This document shows positions 19,336-26,979 of a stretch of 64,000 nt of DNA, one piece after another. The notes beneath the pieces are model-generated. The model was not told where the DNA came from, made no database searches, and worked only from the letters and a program-made list of their open reading frames with translations. Every line of letters starts with the position of its first letter. The stretch's first letter is position 1. Position numbers and translations under genes: made by a program. The stretch is taken from assembly GCF_016918035.1 (NCBI RefSeq), contig NZ_JAERWK010000003.1, forward strand, positions 231,109-295,108. The letters run 5' to 3'. Source of the DNA: Nakamurella leprariae (GTDB lineage: Bacteria; Actinomycetota; Actinomycetes; Mycobacteriales; Nakamurellaceae).

Positions 19336-19674
19336 GTGAACGTCACCGATCTGCAGGTCAAGGCCGCCACCGACCCGGAGTTCCGGGCCGCTCTCTTCGC
19401 CGATCCGCGGGCCGCCCTGGCCGCGGAGGGCATCCAGCTGCCCGACGACCTCACCGTCCGCGTGGTCGAGAGCACCCCCCAGCAGGTCGTGCTGTCCATC
19501 CCGGCCCCGGTGTCCGAGGACGTCGAGCTCGGGGAGGACGCACTGGCCGGAGCTTCCGGCGGCACCACCCCGGCGTTCCCCGTCGCCCTCGGGCTGCAGT
19601 GGCTCGGCATCGCCGGCGGCCTGGGCATCCTCGGCGGCGCCGGCTACGGCGCCTACGACCGCTGGGCCAAGTGA
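19336..19674 (+). CDS. NHLP-leader RiPP precursor 1
   Basis: 112-aa precursor with a nitrile-hydratase-alpha-like leader (TDPEFRAALFADPRAALAAEG ... LPDDLTVRVVEST, shown with a break) of 76 residues ending in GASGG. The 36-residue core starts TTPAFP and ends YDRWAK. It has no Cys and no Ser; its only Thr residues are the first two. It holds three GxxxG motifs (core G15-G19, G21-G25, G25-G29) and an aromatic, charged tail. GTG start with GAAGGG 9 nt upstream. Substrate of the LanM-like enzyme and of the C39 exporter by context. Confidence 0.9.
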   Translation: MNVTDLQVKAATDPEFRAALFADPRAALAAEGIQLPDDLTVRVVESTPQQVVLSIPAPVSEDVELGEDALAGASGGTTPAFPVALGLQWLGIAGGLGILGGAGYGAYDRWAK

Positions 19675-19735
19675 CTCCCGCGCTGCGCCTCCGCCCGACC
19701 GACCCACCGATCCGCCCGCTGCCCGGAGGTACCCG

Positions 19736-20083
19736 ATGACCGACCACACACCGGCCGCCACCCCGCCCGTCGCGACGCTGGAGGACCTCAACCTGCGGGC
19801 TGCGACCGACCCGGAGTTCAGAGCCGCGCTGCTCGCCGACCCCAGGAGGGTGCTGGCCGAGCTCGGCCTCGAGCTGCCCGCCGAGGTCTCCGTCCGGGTC
19901 GTCGAGTCGACCGTCACCGACCTGCGGATCGCGCTGCCGCCGGCGCTCCCCGATGACGTCGAGCTGAGCGAGGACGCCCTGGCCGACGCCTCCGGGGGGA
20001 CCACCCCGGTGCTGCCGATCATCTTCTACGGCTCCTGCGTCGGCCTCGGCTTCGGCGCAGCCAAGCTGACCAACATCCTCTGA
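19736..20083 (+). CDS. NHLP-leader RiPP precursor 2
   Basis: 115-aa precursor. The leader is 88 residues because of a 12-residue N-terminal extension, and it ends in ADASGG. The 27-residue core starts TTPVLP and has GxxxG motifs at core G11-G15 and G15-G19. It contains the only Cys of the whole set (core C13), one Ser and three Thr. ATG with GGAGG upstream; 61 bp after precursor 1. A single Cys could make at most one thioether ring, or a disulfide between two peptide copies. Confidence 0.9.
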   Translation: MTDHTPAATPPVATLEDLNLRAATDPEFRAALLADPRRVLAELGLELPAEVSVRVVESTVTDLRIALPPALPDDVELSEDALADASGGTTPVLPIIFYGSCVGLGFGAAKLTNIL

Positions 20084-20102
20084 GTCCGGGAACGAGCCCG
20101 CC

Positions 20103-20417
20103 ATGAACCTGAGCGACATCCAGATCCGGTCCGCCACGGACCCGGCCTTCCGCGCTGCCCTGCTCGACGATCCGCGCGCGGTGTTCGCCGGGCTCGGTGT
20201 CGAGGTCCCCGACGGGATCACCATCACCGTCGAGGAGTCCACCCCCACCGAATTCGTGCTGGCGATCCCACCCGTCGTTCCCGACGACGTGCCGCTGGAC
20301 GACGACGCGCTGGCCGCCGCCTCCGGCGGCACCACGCCGGTGACGTTCACCAGCATCGTCCCGCTCGGGGCGTCGGCCGCGGTGGGCGTCGGCTTCGTCC
20401 TCGGCAAGATCTTCTGA
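20103..20417 (+). CDS. NHLP-leader RiPP precursor 3
   Basis: 104-aa precursor with a 76-residue leader ending AAASGG and a 28-residue core starting TTPVTFTS and ending VLGKIF. The core has four Thr, two Ser and no Cys, so it is the richest dehydration target of the four. It has GxxxG at core G21-G25 and SxxxG at S15-G19. The start is 19 bp after precursor 2 with only a weak ribosome binding site, suggesting translational coupling in one operon. Confidence 0.9.
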   Translation: MNLSDIQIRSATDPAFRAALLDDPRAVFAGLGVEVPDGITITVEESTPTEFVLAIPPVVPDDVPLDDDALAAASGGTTPVTFTSIVPLGASAAVGVGFVLGKIF

Positions 20418-20506
20418 TCCGAGCGGCCCCCGGTCCGCCCACGCCCGTTCCGAGTCCATCCCCACCCGCCGGCCCGTCCGGGTCGGCCCCAGCCGAGAGG
20501 CCCCTC

Positions 20507-20836
20507 GTGGACACCAACGAGATCATCATCCGCAGCGCGACCGATCCCGCCTTCCGCGCCGCGCTGCTGGCCGACCCCAAGGCCGTCCTGACCGAACACG
20601 GGATCACGCTGCCCGACGACGTCGAGGTGCGCATCGAGGAGTCCACTCCCACCGAGTTCGTGCTGGCCGTCCCGCCGGCCCTGCCCGAGGACCTGGAACT
20701 GGACGACGACGCGCTGGCCCAGGCGTCGGCCGGCACCGGCCCGCTGCTCATTCCCACCCTGCTGTGGGGTCTGGGTTCCGGGGTGGCCGCCGCCGGTGGC
20801 ATCGTCGGCGGTTTCGAGCTGGTCAAGCACATCTGA
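20507..20836 (+). CDS. NHLP-leader RiPP precursor 4
   Basis: 109-aa precursor. Its leader is close to that of precursor 3 (both contain EESTPTEFVLA) but ends QASAG instead of ASGG, so the P2 residue for the C39 peptidase is Ala. The 33-residue core begins TGPLLIPT and ends FELVKHI, with GxxxG motifs at core G12-G16, G21-G25 and G22-G26, two Thr, one Ser and no Cys. GTG start after GAGAGG. Either a slower-processed member or one with a different function. Confidence 0.88.
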   Translation: MDTNEIIIRSATDPAFRAALLADPKAVLTEHGITLPDDVEVRIEESTPTEFVLAVPPALPEDLELDDDALAQASAGTGPLLIPTLLWGLGSGVAAAGGIVGGFELVKHI

Positions 20837-20885
20837 GTCGCCCGGACAGGTGCCCGGCCCGCGGCACGTCGGGCAGAATCGGGCC

Positions 20886-21221
20886 ATGAGCATCGTCAAG
20901 ATCAACGCCATCACCGTGCCCTCGGACAGCGGCGACGAGCTGGCCAAGCGGTTCGCCGCGCGGGCCGGCGCGGTCGACGACCAGGACGGTTTCGAGGGAT
21001 TCGAGTTGCTGCAGCCCACCGACGAGCGCACCACCTGGCTGGTGGTCACCCGCTGGCGGGACGAGGAGTCGTTCCAGGCCTGGGTCAGCTCGCCGGCGTT
21101 CTCCCACGGACACCGGTCCGAGAGCGAGCGGTCCGGTGGTGCCCCGCAGGCCCACGTCGGGGTGTCCAGCGAGCTGTGGTCCTACGTGCCGGCCGGTGGT
21201 TCGGCCGGCAACCGGGTCTGA
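20886..21221 (+). CDS. mhuD: MhuD-like heme-degrading monooxygenase (ABM domain)
   Basis: 111-aa ferredoxin-like (ABM/IsdG-family) protein, close over its length to mycobacterial MhuD, which opens heme to mycobilin and releases iron. It keeps N7 (VVKINAI context reads SIVKINAIT), W66 (SFQAW) and a His near position 75 (SHGH, H74 and H76; the gap placement is unsure) as heme ligand. The C-terminus is longer than in IsdG, as in MhuD. The ATG lies 50 bp after precursor 4, and a possible -10 CAGAAT 6 nt before it hints at its own promoter. Membership in the RiPP cluster is therefore doubtful. Confidence 0.82.
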   Translation: MSIVKINAITVPSDSGDELAKRFAARAGAVDDQDGFEGFELLQPTDERTTWLVVTRWRDEESFQAWVSSPAFSHGHRSESERSGGAPQAHVGVSSELWSYVPAGGSAGNRV

Positions 21222-21251
21222 GACCGCCCGATCCGACATCGTTCCACCCCC

Positions 21252-21287
21252 GACGCCCCGTCGGTCCGACCGGACCGGCGGGGCGTC
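21252..21287. terminator. Bidirectional terminator between mhuD-like gene and TSUP permease gene
   Basis: 17-bp arms (21252-21268 and 21271-21287) match at 16 positions with one G-T pair and a 2-nt centre. The hairpin lies between two convergent genes and can act for both. Confidence 0.75.
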
Positions 21288-21332
21288 CGGCGTCGGCGCC
21301 GCCCCGCTGCACGCCGCTCCGCCGAAGCCCGC

Positions 21333-22094
21333 TCAGCCGAAGGCCTGGACGCCCAGCCGCACGGCCAGCAACATGCCGAGCACGCCGATGACGGCACGCA
21401 GCGGCTTCGCCGGCACCCGCCGGACCACCTTGGGGCCGATCCACGACCCCGTCATCGCACCGATGGCCAGCGGGAGCACCGCGCTCCACTGCACGTCGCC
21501 CGCGACCATGAACCACACCGCGGCGATCCCGTTGGCGCACAACAGGATCGCGTTCTTGGCCGCGTTGGCCCGGGGCAGCGTGTCGCCGTCGATGAACAGC
21601 AGCATGGCCAGCATCAGCACGCCCGCGGCGGCGCCGAAGTACCCGCCGTACACGGCGACCGCGAACACGCCCACCGACACCAGCACGGTGGTCCGGCGGG
21701 GGCGAGCCGCCAGCGCCTCGTCCCCCACCGGCCGGCGGCGCGGGATCAGGATGGTCAGCGAGGCCGACGCGATCAGGAACGGCACCAGCCGCTCGAACCC
21801 CTGCGCCGGGGTGAGCAGCAGCAGCACGGCGCCGACCACACCGCCGAGGAGCCCGAGGGCGCACCAGCGCCGCAACCGGGGTCCCTGGCCGGCAAGCTCG
21901 GGCCGGGAACTCGCGGTCGCGCTGATCCCACCGAACAGCAGTGCCACGGTGTTGGCCATGTTGGCGGTGACCGGCGGCAGGCCGACCGCCAGCAGCGCCG
22001 GGTAGGTGCACAACGACGCCAACCCGGCGATGCTGCCGGTCAGACCGCCACCGACGCCGGCCACGACCAGCAGGACGAAGTCCCAGCCACTCAC
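21333..22094 (-). CDS. TSUP (TauE/SafE) family membrane permease
   Basis: 253-aa integral membrane protein with about eight hydrophobic segments in two repeated halves. The first half carries GGLTGSIAGLASLCTYPALLA and the second GGYFGAAAGVLMLAML, the paired glycine motifs of the TSUP family, which move sulfite, sulfonates or organic acids. GTG start at 22094. Substrate unknown; no sulfur gene is near. It is followed on the same strand, upstream, by an unrelated DUF5709 gene. Confidence 0.88.
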   Translation of the reverse strand: MSGWDFVLLVVAGVGGGLTGSIAGLASLCTYPALLAVGLPPVTANMANTVALLFGGISATASSRPELAGQGPRLRRWCALGLLGGVVGAVLLLLTPAQGFERLVPFLIASASLTILIPRRRPVGDEALAARPRRTTVLVSVGVFAVAVYGGYFGAAAGVLMLAMLLFIDGDTLPRANAAKNAILLCANGIAAVWFMVAGDVQWSAVLPLAIGAMTGSWIGPKVVRRVPAKPLRAVIGVLGMLLAVRLGVQAFG

Positions 22095-22137
22095 CGACGG
22101 CGCCGATCAGCGACCGGCCGACCGACGGTGCTCCGCG

Positions 22138-22596
22138 TCAGACGTCCTCCTCGTCCACGATGTGGACGGCGGCCTCCTCCGCGCTGGCGCCGGCGCCGTC
22201 GATGCCGACGTCCTCGGCCAGGAGCTCGCTCTCGGTGTCCTCGCCGTCGCCGTAGTCCGGATCGACCAGCCGACCGGACCGCCGGCCGCCGACCTCGTTG
22301 CCGGTCTCGTCGAACAACGACTGCCGCTCGTCCTCGTCCCACACCTCGGGGGTCTCGGCCGCCAGCAGCGTCTCGATGCTCGCCCCGCGGGCCTCCTCGG
22401 CCTCGGTGGGCACGTCGATCCGCGGCTCACGGTCGGGCGGGTTGTAGCCCTCGTCCAGCTGGTCGTCCAGACCGCTCGGGTTGAGGGTGTCGCCCTCGGT
22501 GAGCTGTTCGGCGACCCCGTCCGCGCCGTGGTACTCGGTGCCGGGCACGGTCTCGTCGATCTGCTCCGGCTGCTCCAACGGATTGCTGCTGCTCAC
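22138..22596 (-). CDS. DUF5709 family acidic protein
   Basis: 152-aa acidic, soluble, probably partly disordered protein with the actinobacterial DUF5709 layout (ETLLAAETPEVW, RSGRLVDPDYG, EELLAEDVGIDG-like SELLAEDVGIDGAGASAEEAAVHIVDE, shown in parts). Function unknown. The GTG at 22596 follows CGAGAGGA; an upstream GTG/ATG frame extension has no support. It stands between two membrane-protein genes. Confidence 0.75.
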   Translation of the reverse strand: MSSSNPLEQPEQIDETVPGTEYHGADGVAEQLTEGDTLNPSGLDDQLDEGYNPPDREPRIDVPTEAEEARGASIETLLAAETPEVWDEDERQSLFDETGNEVGGRRSGRLVDPDYGDGEDTESELLAEDVGIDGAGASAEEAAVHIVDEEDV

Positions 22597-22663
22597 GTCA
22601 GTCCTCTCGGTTCCGAACACCTGGCAGGGGCTCACCGACCACCCTAGGACCCGGTCGAGCCGG

Positions 22664-23422
22664 TCAGAGCACGGCCGAGGACAGCACGGCCAGCAGTCCG
22701 AGCACGTCGGCGACCAGCAGCACCCCGGCCACGATCGCGGTGACGACGACGGTGAGCCCGAGCAACCGCAACCGGCCGGGCAGCAGCGGGGCCAGCGCGG
22801 GGCGCTCCGCGAACGCCTCCAGCAGGGCCGTGCCGGCCCCGACGCCGGTCCACAGCCCGCGCAGCAGCCGCCAGGCCCGGACGGCGCCCACCCGGCCGCC
22901 GCCCGACGGCTCGGGCGTCACGGTCGAGGGGACGTCCGTGGTGGCGTCGGAGGTCGCCGCGGTCGCCGCGAGCTGCAGGTTGCCGCGCAGTTCCCGCCAC
23001 AGCCGCGCCCCGCTGGTCAGGGCGATCAGGTCGGCGCGCAGCGCTGCGGCGTCACCGGACCGGCGCACCAACTGACGGCGTTGCCCGACCAGGGCCAGCA
23101 CCGGCACCAGCGCGGGCCCGGCCAGCAGCAGCGCGAACCAGCCGAAGCCACCGGGCAGCGCGGCCACCACCAGCAGGCCGATCAGCAGCACAAGGTGCAC
23201 GAGGACCAGCCCGGCCAGGGCCCTGCCGGCCAGTCGCACCGTGGGGGCCAGCACCCGGGCCAGCGCCTCGGCCGACCGGTCGCGTCCGGCGGCCACCGCG
23301 TCGACCGCGCGGCCGATGCGCGACCGCGGCGGCGCGCCGGGGATCTCGAGCCCTGCCTCCGGGGTGTGATCGCCGCTCAGCCCCCCGGCGGCGGGCCGCG
23401 ACGGATCCGGTCGGTCGGTCAC
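22664..23422 (-). CDS. Hypothetical membrane protein following marR
   Basis: 252-aa protein I do not recognise. It has a hydrophilic N-terminal 60 residues, two hydrophobic segments (about 70-105: RALAGLVLVHLVLLIGLLVV and FGWFALLLAGPALVPVLAL), a basic cytoplasmic loop with a Thr/Ser-rich stretch, then a C-terminal hydrophobic hairpin (LGLTVVVTAIVAGVLLVADVL in two parts). The GTG at 23422 begins 5 bp after the marR stop, so it is probably co-transcribed and may be the gene that MarR controls. Confidence 0.65.
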   Translation of the reverse strand: MTDRPDPSRPAAGGLSGDHTPEAGLEIPGAPPRSRIGRAVDAVAAGRDRSAEALARVLAPTVRLAGRALAGLVLVHLVLLIGLLVVAALPGGFGWFALLLAGPALVPVLALVGQRRQLVRRSGDAAALRADLIALTSGARLWRELRGNLQLAATAATSDATTDVPSTVTPEPSGGGRVGAVRAWRLLRGLWTGVGAGTALLEAFAERPALAPLLPGRLRLLGLTVVVTAIVAGVLLVADVLGLLAVLSSAVL

Positions 23423-23427
23423 GGCGG

Positions 23428-23964
23428 TCAGCCGGCAGTCGGCACGGGGACGCGTCGATCGGTGACCTCGTCTGCGTCCATCTCCTGGCACGCGGCCGTG
23501 CACTCGGACTCCAGCCCGGCAGCCACCTTCTCGCCGATGTCGCCGAGCACCCGCAGCTCCTCAGGGGTGAGCCGGTCGATGACGTGCCGACGGACAGCCC
23601 GGACGTGCCCGGGGGCCGCCGCCTCGATCGTCTCCCGGCCCTGCGGGGTCAGCTCGACGAAGGCGCCGCGGCCGTCGGTCGGACACTCGCGGCGCCTGAC
23701 CAGGCCGCGCGTCTGCATCCGTTTGATGTGGTGGGACAGCCGACTCTTCTCCCAGCCGGTCAACCGGCCCAGCTCACCGGCCCGGAGCATGCCCTCGTCG
23801 GACTCCGAGAGCACCACCAGCACTTCGTAATCGGCCGTGGACAGGCCGCTGTCCTGGGTCAGCTGTCGGTTCAGCACGGCGGCCAACGGCCCCCGCAGGT
23901 ACTGCAGGTTCCGCCAGGCACGCAACTGCTCGGGGGTCAGCCAGGGAGTCTGCGCGTCGGTCAC
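23428..23964 (-). CDS. MarR-family transcriptional regulator
   Basis: 178-aa winged-helix regulator. The recognition region is GELGRLTGWEKSRLSHHIKRMQTRGLVRRRECPTDGRG (in parts), with the wing Arg-Asp-type residues and the C-terminal dimer helix AAAPGHVRAVRRHVIDRLTP. MarR proteins normally bind small phenolic ligands and repress their own operon. GTG start; TAGGAT about 6 nt before it on the minus strand is a -10 box for a leaderless message. A TGACGTGTCA palindrome lies just upstream (23989-23998) and is a candidate operator. Confidence 0.9.
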   Translation of the reverse strand: MTDAQTPWLTPEQLRAWRNLQYLRGPLAAVLNRQLTQDSGLSTADYEVLVVLSESDEGMLRAGELGRLTGWEKSRLSHHIKRMQTRGLVRRRECPTDGRGAFVELTPQGRETIEAAAPGHVRAVRRHVIDRLTPEELRVLGDIGEKVAAGLESECTAACQEMDADEVTDRRVPVPTAG

Positions 23965-24034
23965 GCGTCCATCCTACCCAGGGAATGGTTGACGTGTCAG
24001 GCGCTTCGGTGTGGCCACCGGCGGCGCCCGACAC

Positions 24035-24110
24035 GTCGGGCCTCAGCTCTGTCGGACGTCAGCTCTGTCGGGCCTGAGCTCTGTCGGACGTCAGCTTTGT
24101 CGGACGTCAG
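24035..24110. repeat. 16-bp tandem repeats between ndh and marR
   Basis: Four full 16-bp units (24044-24059, 24060-24075, 24076-24091, 24092-24107) of the type CAGCTCTGTCGGACGT, flanked by partial units at 24035-24043 and 24108-24110. Units differ by one to three bases. The array runs from the marR upstream region to the ndh stop codon. Confidence 0.85.
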
Positions 24111-25438
24111 CGGTCCAGCGGCCGCTGGTCCACCCGCTGGTGTTCGAACACCGGCACGTCGCCCACGATCGGGTTGGTCCGGCGCGACGGCGCCAGGTAC
24201 TTGGTCAGCAGGTTCACGAAGGTGGCCAGCCGGTTCCGGTTGCCCAGCAACATGATGATGTGGATGAACAGCCACACCAGCCAGGCCAGCGTGCCGGTCA
24301 GCTTCAGCGACCGGCCCTTGGGCAGGGCGATGTCACACACCGCGGAGCGCCGGCCGATGGTGGCCATCGTGCCCTTGTCCTTGTAGTGGAACGGCGTGGT
24401 GCCGCGCCCAGTGACCAGGGCCGCGATCTGCAGGGCGGCGTGCTTGCCCTCCTGGAGCGCGGGCTGGGCCAGCTGCGGCAACGGCTCCGGGGTCAGCGCC
24501 ACGTCGCCGACGGCGAAGATGTTCTGGAAGCCGGTGACCCGCAGATCGGCGTCGACCGTGATCCGGCCGCCCCGGCCCTGCGGCAGGCCCCAGTCGCCGA
24601 CGATCTTCGGCACGGCCACACCGGTGGCCCAGATGACCACGCCGGCCTTGAGGAAGTTGCCGTCGCCGAACAGCACGCCGTCCTCGCGGACCTCGGCCAC
24701 CGAGGTGTTCAGCCGCAGCTCGACCCCGCGCTCGCGCAGCGCCTTGGCCGCGTACTCGCGCAGCGGCGGCGCGAACGGGCCCAGCACCTTGTCGGTCATC
24801 TCGACCAGCACGATGTGGGTGCGCCGCGGATCCAGCTCGGGATAGATCGCGGCCATGGCGTCGTTGCGCAGCTCGGCCAGCGCCCCGGCCATCTCGACGC
24901 CGGTCGGGCCGGCCCCGACCACGACCACGGCGACGTCCTCGCCGGTGTTCGAGGCGGCGGCGTGCTCGAGGTTGGTGAAGATCTTGTCGCGCAGGGTCAG
25001 CGCCTGGGCCCGGGTGTAGATGGCCAGCGAGTTGGCCTCCGCGCCCTTGGTACCGAAGTAGTTCGTGGTGGCACCGGCGGCGATGATCAGGTAGTCGAAG
25101 CGCATGCGCTCGCCGTCCTGGAACGAGACGACCTGCTCGTTCGGGTCGACGTCCACGACCAGGCCCTGGCGGAAGCTGACGTTCCGCTGGTGCATCCGGG
25201 CGGCCCGCAGGAAGTAGGTGACGTCGCCGGGGTTCAGGCCGGCCGTCGCCACCTGGTAGAGCAGCGGCTGGAAGGCGTTGTAGGTGTGCCGGTCGACCAA
25301 GGTGATGTCCACGTCCGACTTCTGCAGCGCGCGCAGGGCGGACAGACCCGCGAATCCTCCACCCAGGATGACCACGTGCGGCCGTCGACGGGCGGTGGCC
25401 GGCGAGGTGCTCGGCACGGCGGGGCTGGTTTGGCTCAT
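24107..25438 (-). CDS. ndh: Type II NADH:quinone dehydrogenase
   Basis: 443-aa single-subunit, non-proton-pumping NADH dehydrogenase that feeds electrons to menaquinone. The FAD site is VVILGGGFAGLSALRAL, the NADH site VVVVGAGPTGVEMAGALAEL, and IFAVGDVA is the second FAD motif. The quinone and membrane-anchor part is at the C-terminus (amphipathic LAWLVWLFIHIIMLLGNRNR). The second ATG (25438) is preferred because AAGGA sits 7 nt before it; the first ATG at 25444 directly abuts that site. The 270 bp upstream hold no recognisable gene. Confidence 0.95.
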   Translation of the reverse strand: MSQTSPAVPSTSPATARRRPHVVILGGGFAGLSALRALQKSDVDITLVDRHTYNAFQPLLYQVATAGLNPGDVTYFLRAARMHQRNVSFRQGLVVDVDPNEQVVSFQDGERMRFDYLIIAAGATTNYFGTKGAEANSLAIYTRAQALTLRDKIFTNLEHAAASNTGEDVAVVVVGAGPTGVEMAGALAELRNDAMAAIYPELDPRRTHIVLVEMTDKVLGPFAPPLREYAAKALRERGVELRLNTSVAEVREDGVLFGDGNFLKAGVVIWATGVAVPKIVGDWGLPQGRGGRITVDADLRVTGFQNIFAVGDVALTPEPLPQLAQPALQEGKHAALQIAALVTGRGTTPFHYKDKGTMATIGRRSAVCDIALPKGRSLKLTGTLAWLVWLFIHIIMLLGNRNRLATFVNLLTKYLAPSRRTNPIVGDVPVFEHQRVDQRPLDR

Positions 25439-25713
25439 CGTCATCCTTCACTCACATCGGACTGCTGCCAGAGGATGGGGTACCCACATCGATCGGACCG
25501 GGACGACGGAACCGGTTCCGGATCTGACGCGGCACTCGAACACGAACGGTAGTCGCATCCCGACGGCCCCGTGCAACCGGCCGGAAACATGCGCAGCCCA
25601 TGCTCAGCGTGGGTCTGCCGGGTTCGCGACCGCAGGCGCAGGACGCCGGCGCTCCGGAATCGGTACCGGCTCGCGGCCGGTCCGGTCGGACGGCGTCGTC
25701 CGGCCCGCGAAGC

Positions 25714-26066
25714 CTACTCCCGGGTGGAGGCCGTCCCGGCCGCGATCGCGACGTCGCACGCGCCCGGAGCCGGAACCGGCCGGCGGAACGAGATCACCGC
25801 GATCACCAGTCCCATCGCGGCCAGCACCCCGCCGACCACGCCGGTCCCGGAACAGCCAAGCCCGGTGGTGATGACCAGGCCACCCACGTCCAGCAGCGGG
25901 CCTGCAGCGCCGGGACGATCGCCGCCGACACCGCCCCGATGCACAGCACCGCCAGCGCCGCGGTCACCGGGGTCCGCACGGCCAGCGGGAACAGCGCCAT
26001 GAGGACGGTGACCACGACCAGGCCGAGCACCACGGTGCGGCTGGTCGAACGGTCGGGGCGGGTCAC
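25714..26066 (-). pseudogene. C-terminal remnant of an MFS drug-efflux-type transporter, frameshifted
   Basis: The GTG at 26066 opens TVVLGLVVVTVLMALF and TPVTAALAVLCIGAVSAAIVPALQAR, matching the penultimate helices and the VPALQARLLD motif of AraJ/Cml-type MFS exporters. The sequence then needs a one-base shift near 25896-25903 to continue as LLDVGGLVITTGLG and TGVVGGVLAAMGLVIAVISF, the last helix of the same family. The 25 to 30 residues normally between LLDV and GGLVI are missing, as are the first eight helices. So this is a decayed fragment of about 117 codons, not a working transporter. Confidence 0.65.
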
Positions 26067-26193
26067 GGCTGGTCCTCGGGCGCTGGCGGGTCGCTGGTGG
26101 CCGGACGCCCCGCGCCGTGCGGCGCAGGCCGCGGACGTCGCCGCATCGTCCGGTGGACGAGTTCACCGTGCGAGCAGCGGGACCCGGCCGCGG

Positions 26194-26919
26194 TCAGGAG
26201 GGCAGCGCGGTGTGATCTCGCTCCGGCGGACCGGTGCGACCCAACCGGTCCGCCCGGCCGGCGCGCGACGTCGCGAACGTCCGCCACCGGTCGGGCCGGC
26301 CGACCGCGGTCGCCCAGATCACCATCAGCACGAGGTCGACGATCACCGAGACGCCCTGCCAGAACGCCCAGGCTGCGTGCGAGTCCTGGCCGAACAGGTC
26401 GACGCCGAACGCGGTCACCCCGACGAAGGCGACCGCCGCCAGCGAGACGAGTCCCAGGGTCCAGCCGGCCGCGCGCCACGGCTGTCGCGTCCGGTCCAGC
26501 GACAGCACACAGGCGACGAGCAGCGCGACCAACGCCACGGTGGCACCGACCGCGTGCACCTTGGCCTGCAGCGAGTCCTGGGCGCCGCCGGGATCGGTGC
26601 GCACCACGGCCATCACCAGGGCTCCGGCGAGCCCCAGCCACGCCACGACCCGGGTCATCCGGGAGACGCCCGGACTGGCGCGCACCAGGACGATCACGGT
26701 GATGCCGAGGGCGGCCGACCACACCGAGAAGATCCAGCCCGCCGACCCGACGCCGTACTGCGACATGGAGATCTCCGGGGTCAGCCAGTCCCCCGAGACC
26801 AGCTGCATGATCAGCCAGCCGACCCAGATCGCCGCGGTGCACACCCGCGACGCGACCACCCAGCGGCGGCGGGCACCGGACCGGACGGTCGCTCCTGGCG
26901 AGTCGTTGATCGGCAGCAC
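26194..26919 (-). CDS. DUF998 family membrane protein
   Basis: 241-aa protein with six predicted membrane segments and the DUF998 pattern: ISMSQYGVGSAGWIF near the first loop, and KVHAVGATVALVALL in the middle with a conserved His. The hydrophilic C-terminal tail is rich in Arg and Asp. Function unknown. GTG start at 26919. Transcribed towards the MFS remnant, 127 bp away. Confidence 0.75.
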   Translation of the reverse strand: MLPINDSPGATVRSGARRRWVVASRVCTAAIWVGWLIMQLVSGDWLTPEISMSQYGVGSAGWIFSVWSAALGITVIVLVRASPGVSRMTRVVAWLGLAGALVMAVVRTDPGGAQDSLQAKVHAVGATVALVALLVACVLSLDRTRQPWRAAGWTLGLVSLAAVAFVGVTAFGVDLFGQDSHAAWAFWQGVSVIVDLVLMVIWATAVGRPDRWRTFATSRAGRADRLGRTGPPERDHTALPS

Positions 26920-26979
26920 CCGCTCATTCTCCCCGGCGGCGTCACCCCGTCGGCTCCGGGCCGCCGATCCGGCGGTGGG

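Noticed and set aside
19336..20836. True nitrile hydratase alpha subunits
   Set aside because: The proteins are about half the length of the enzyme and lack the metal-binding Cys motif (CxxCSC). Only the leader resembles the nitrile hydratase N-terminus.
20886..21221. Tailoring oxygenase of the RiPP cluster
   Set aside because: Sequence is close to MhuD with its heme-site residues, and it seems to have its own promoter. Heme degradation is the simpler reading.
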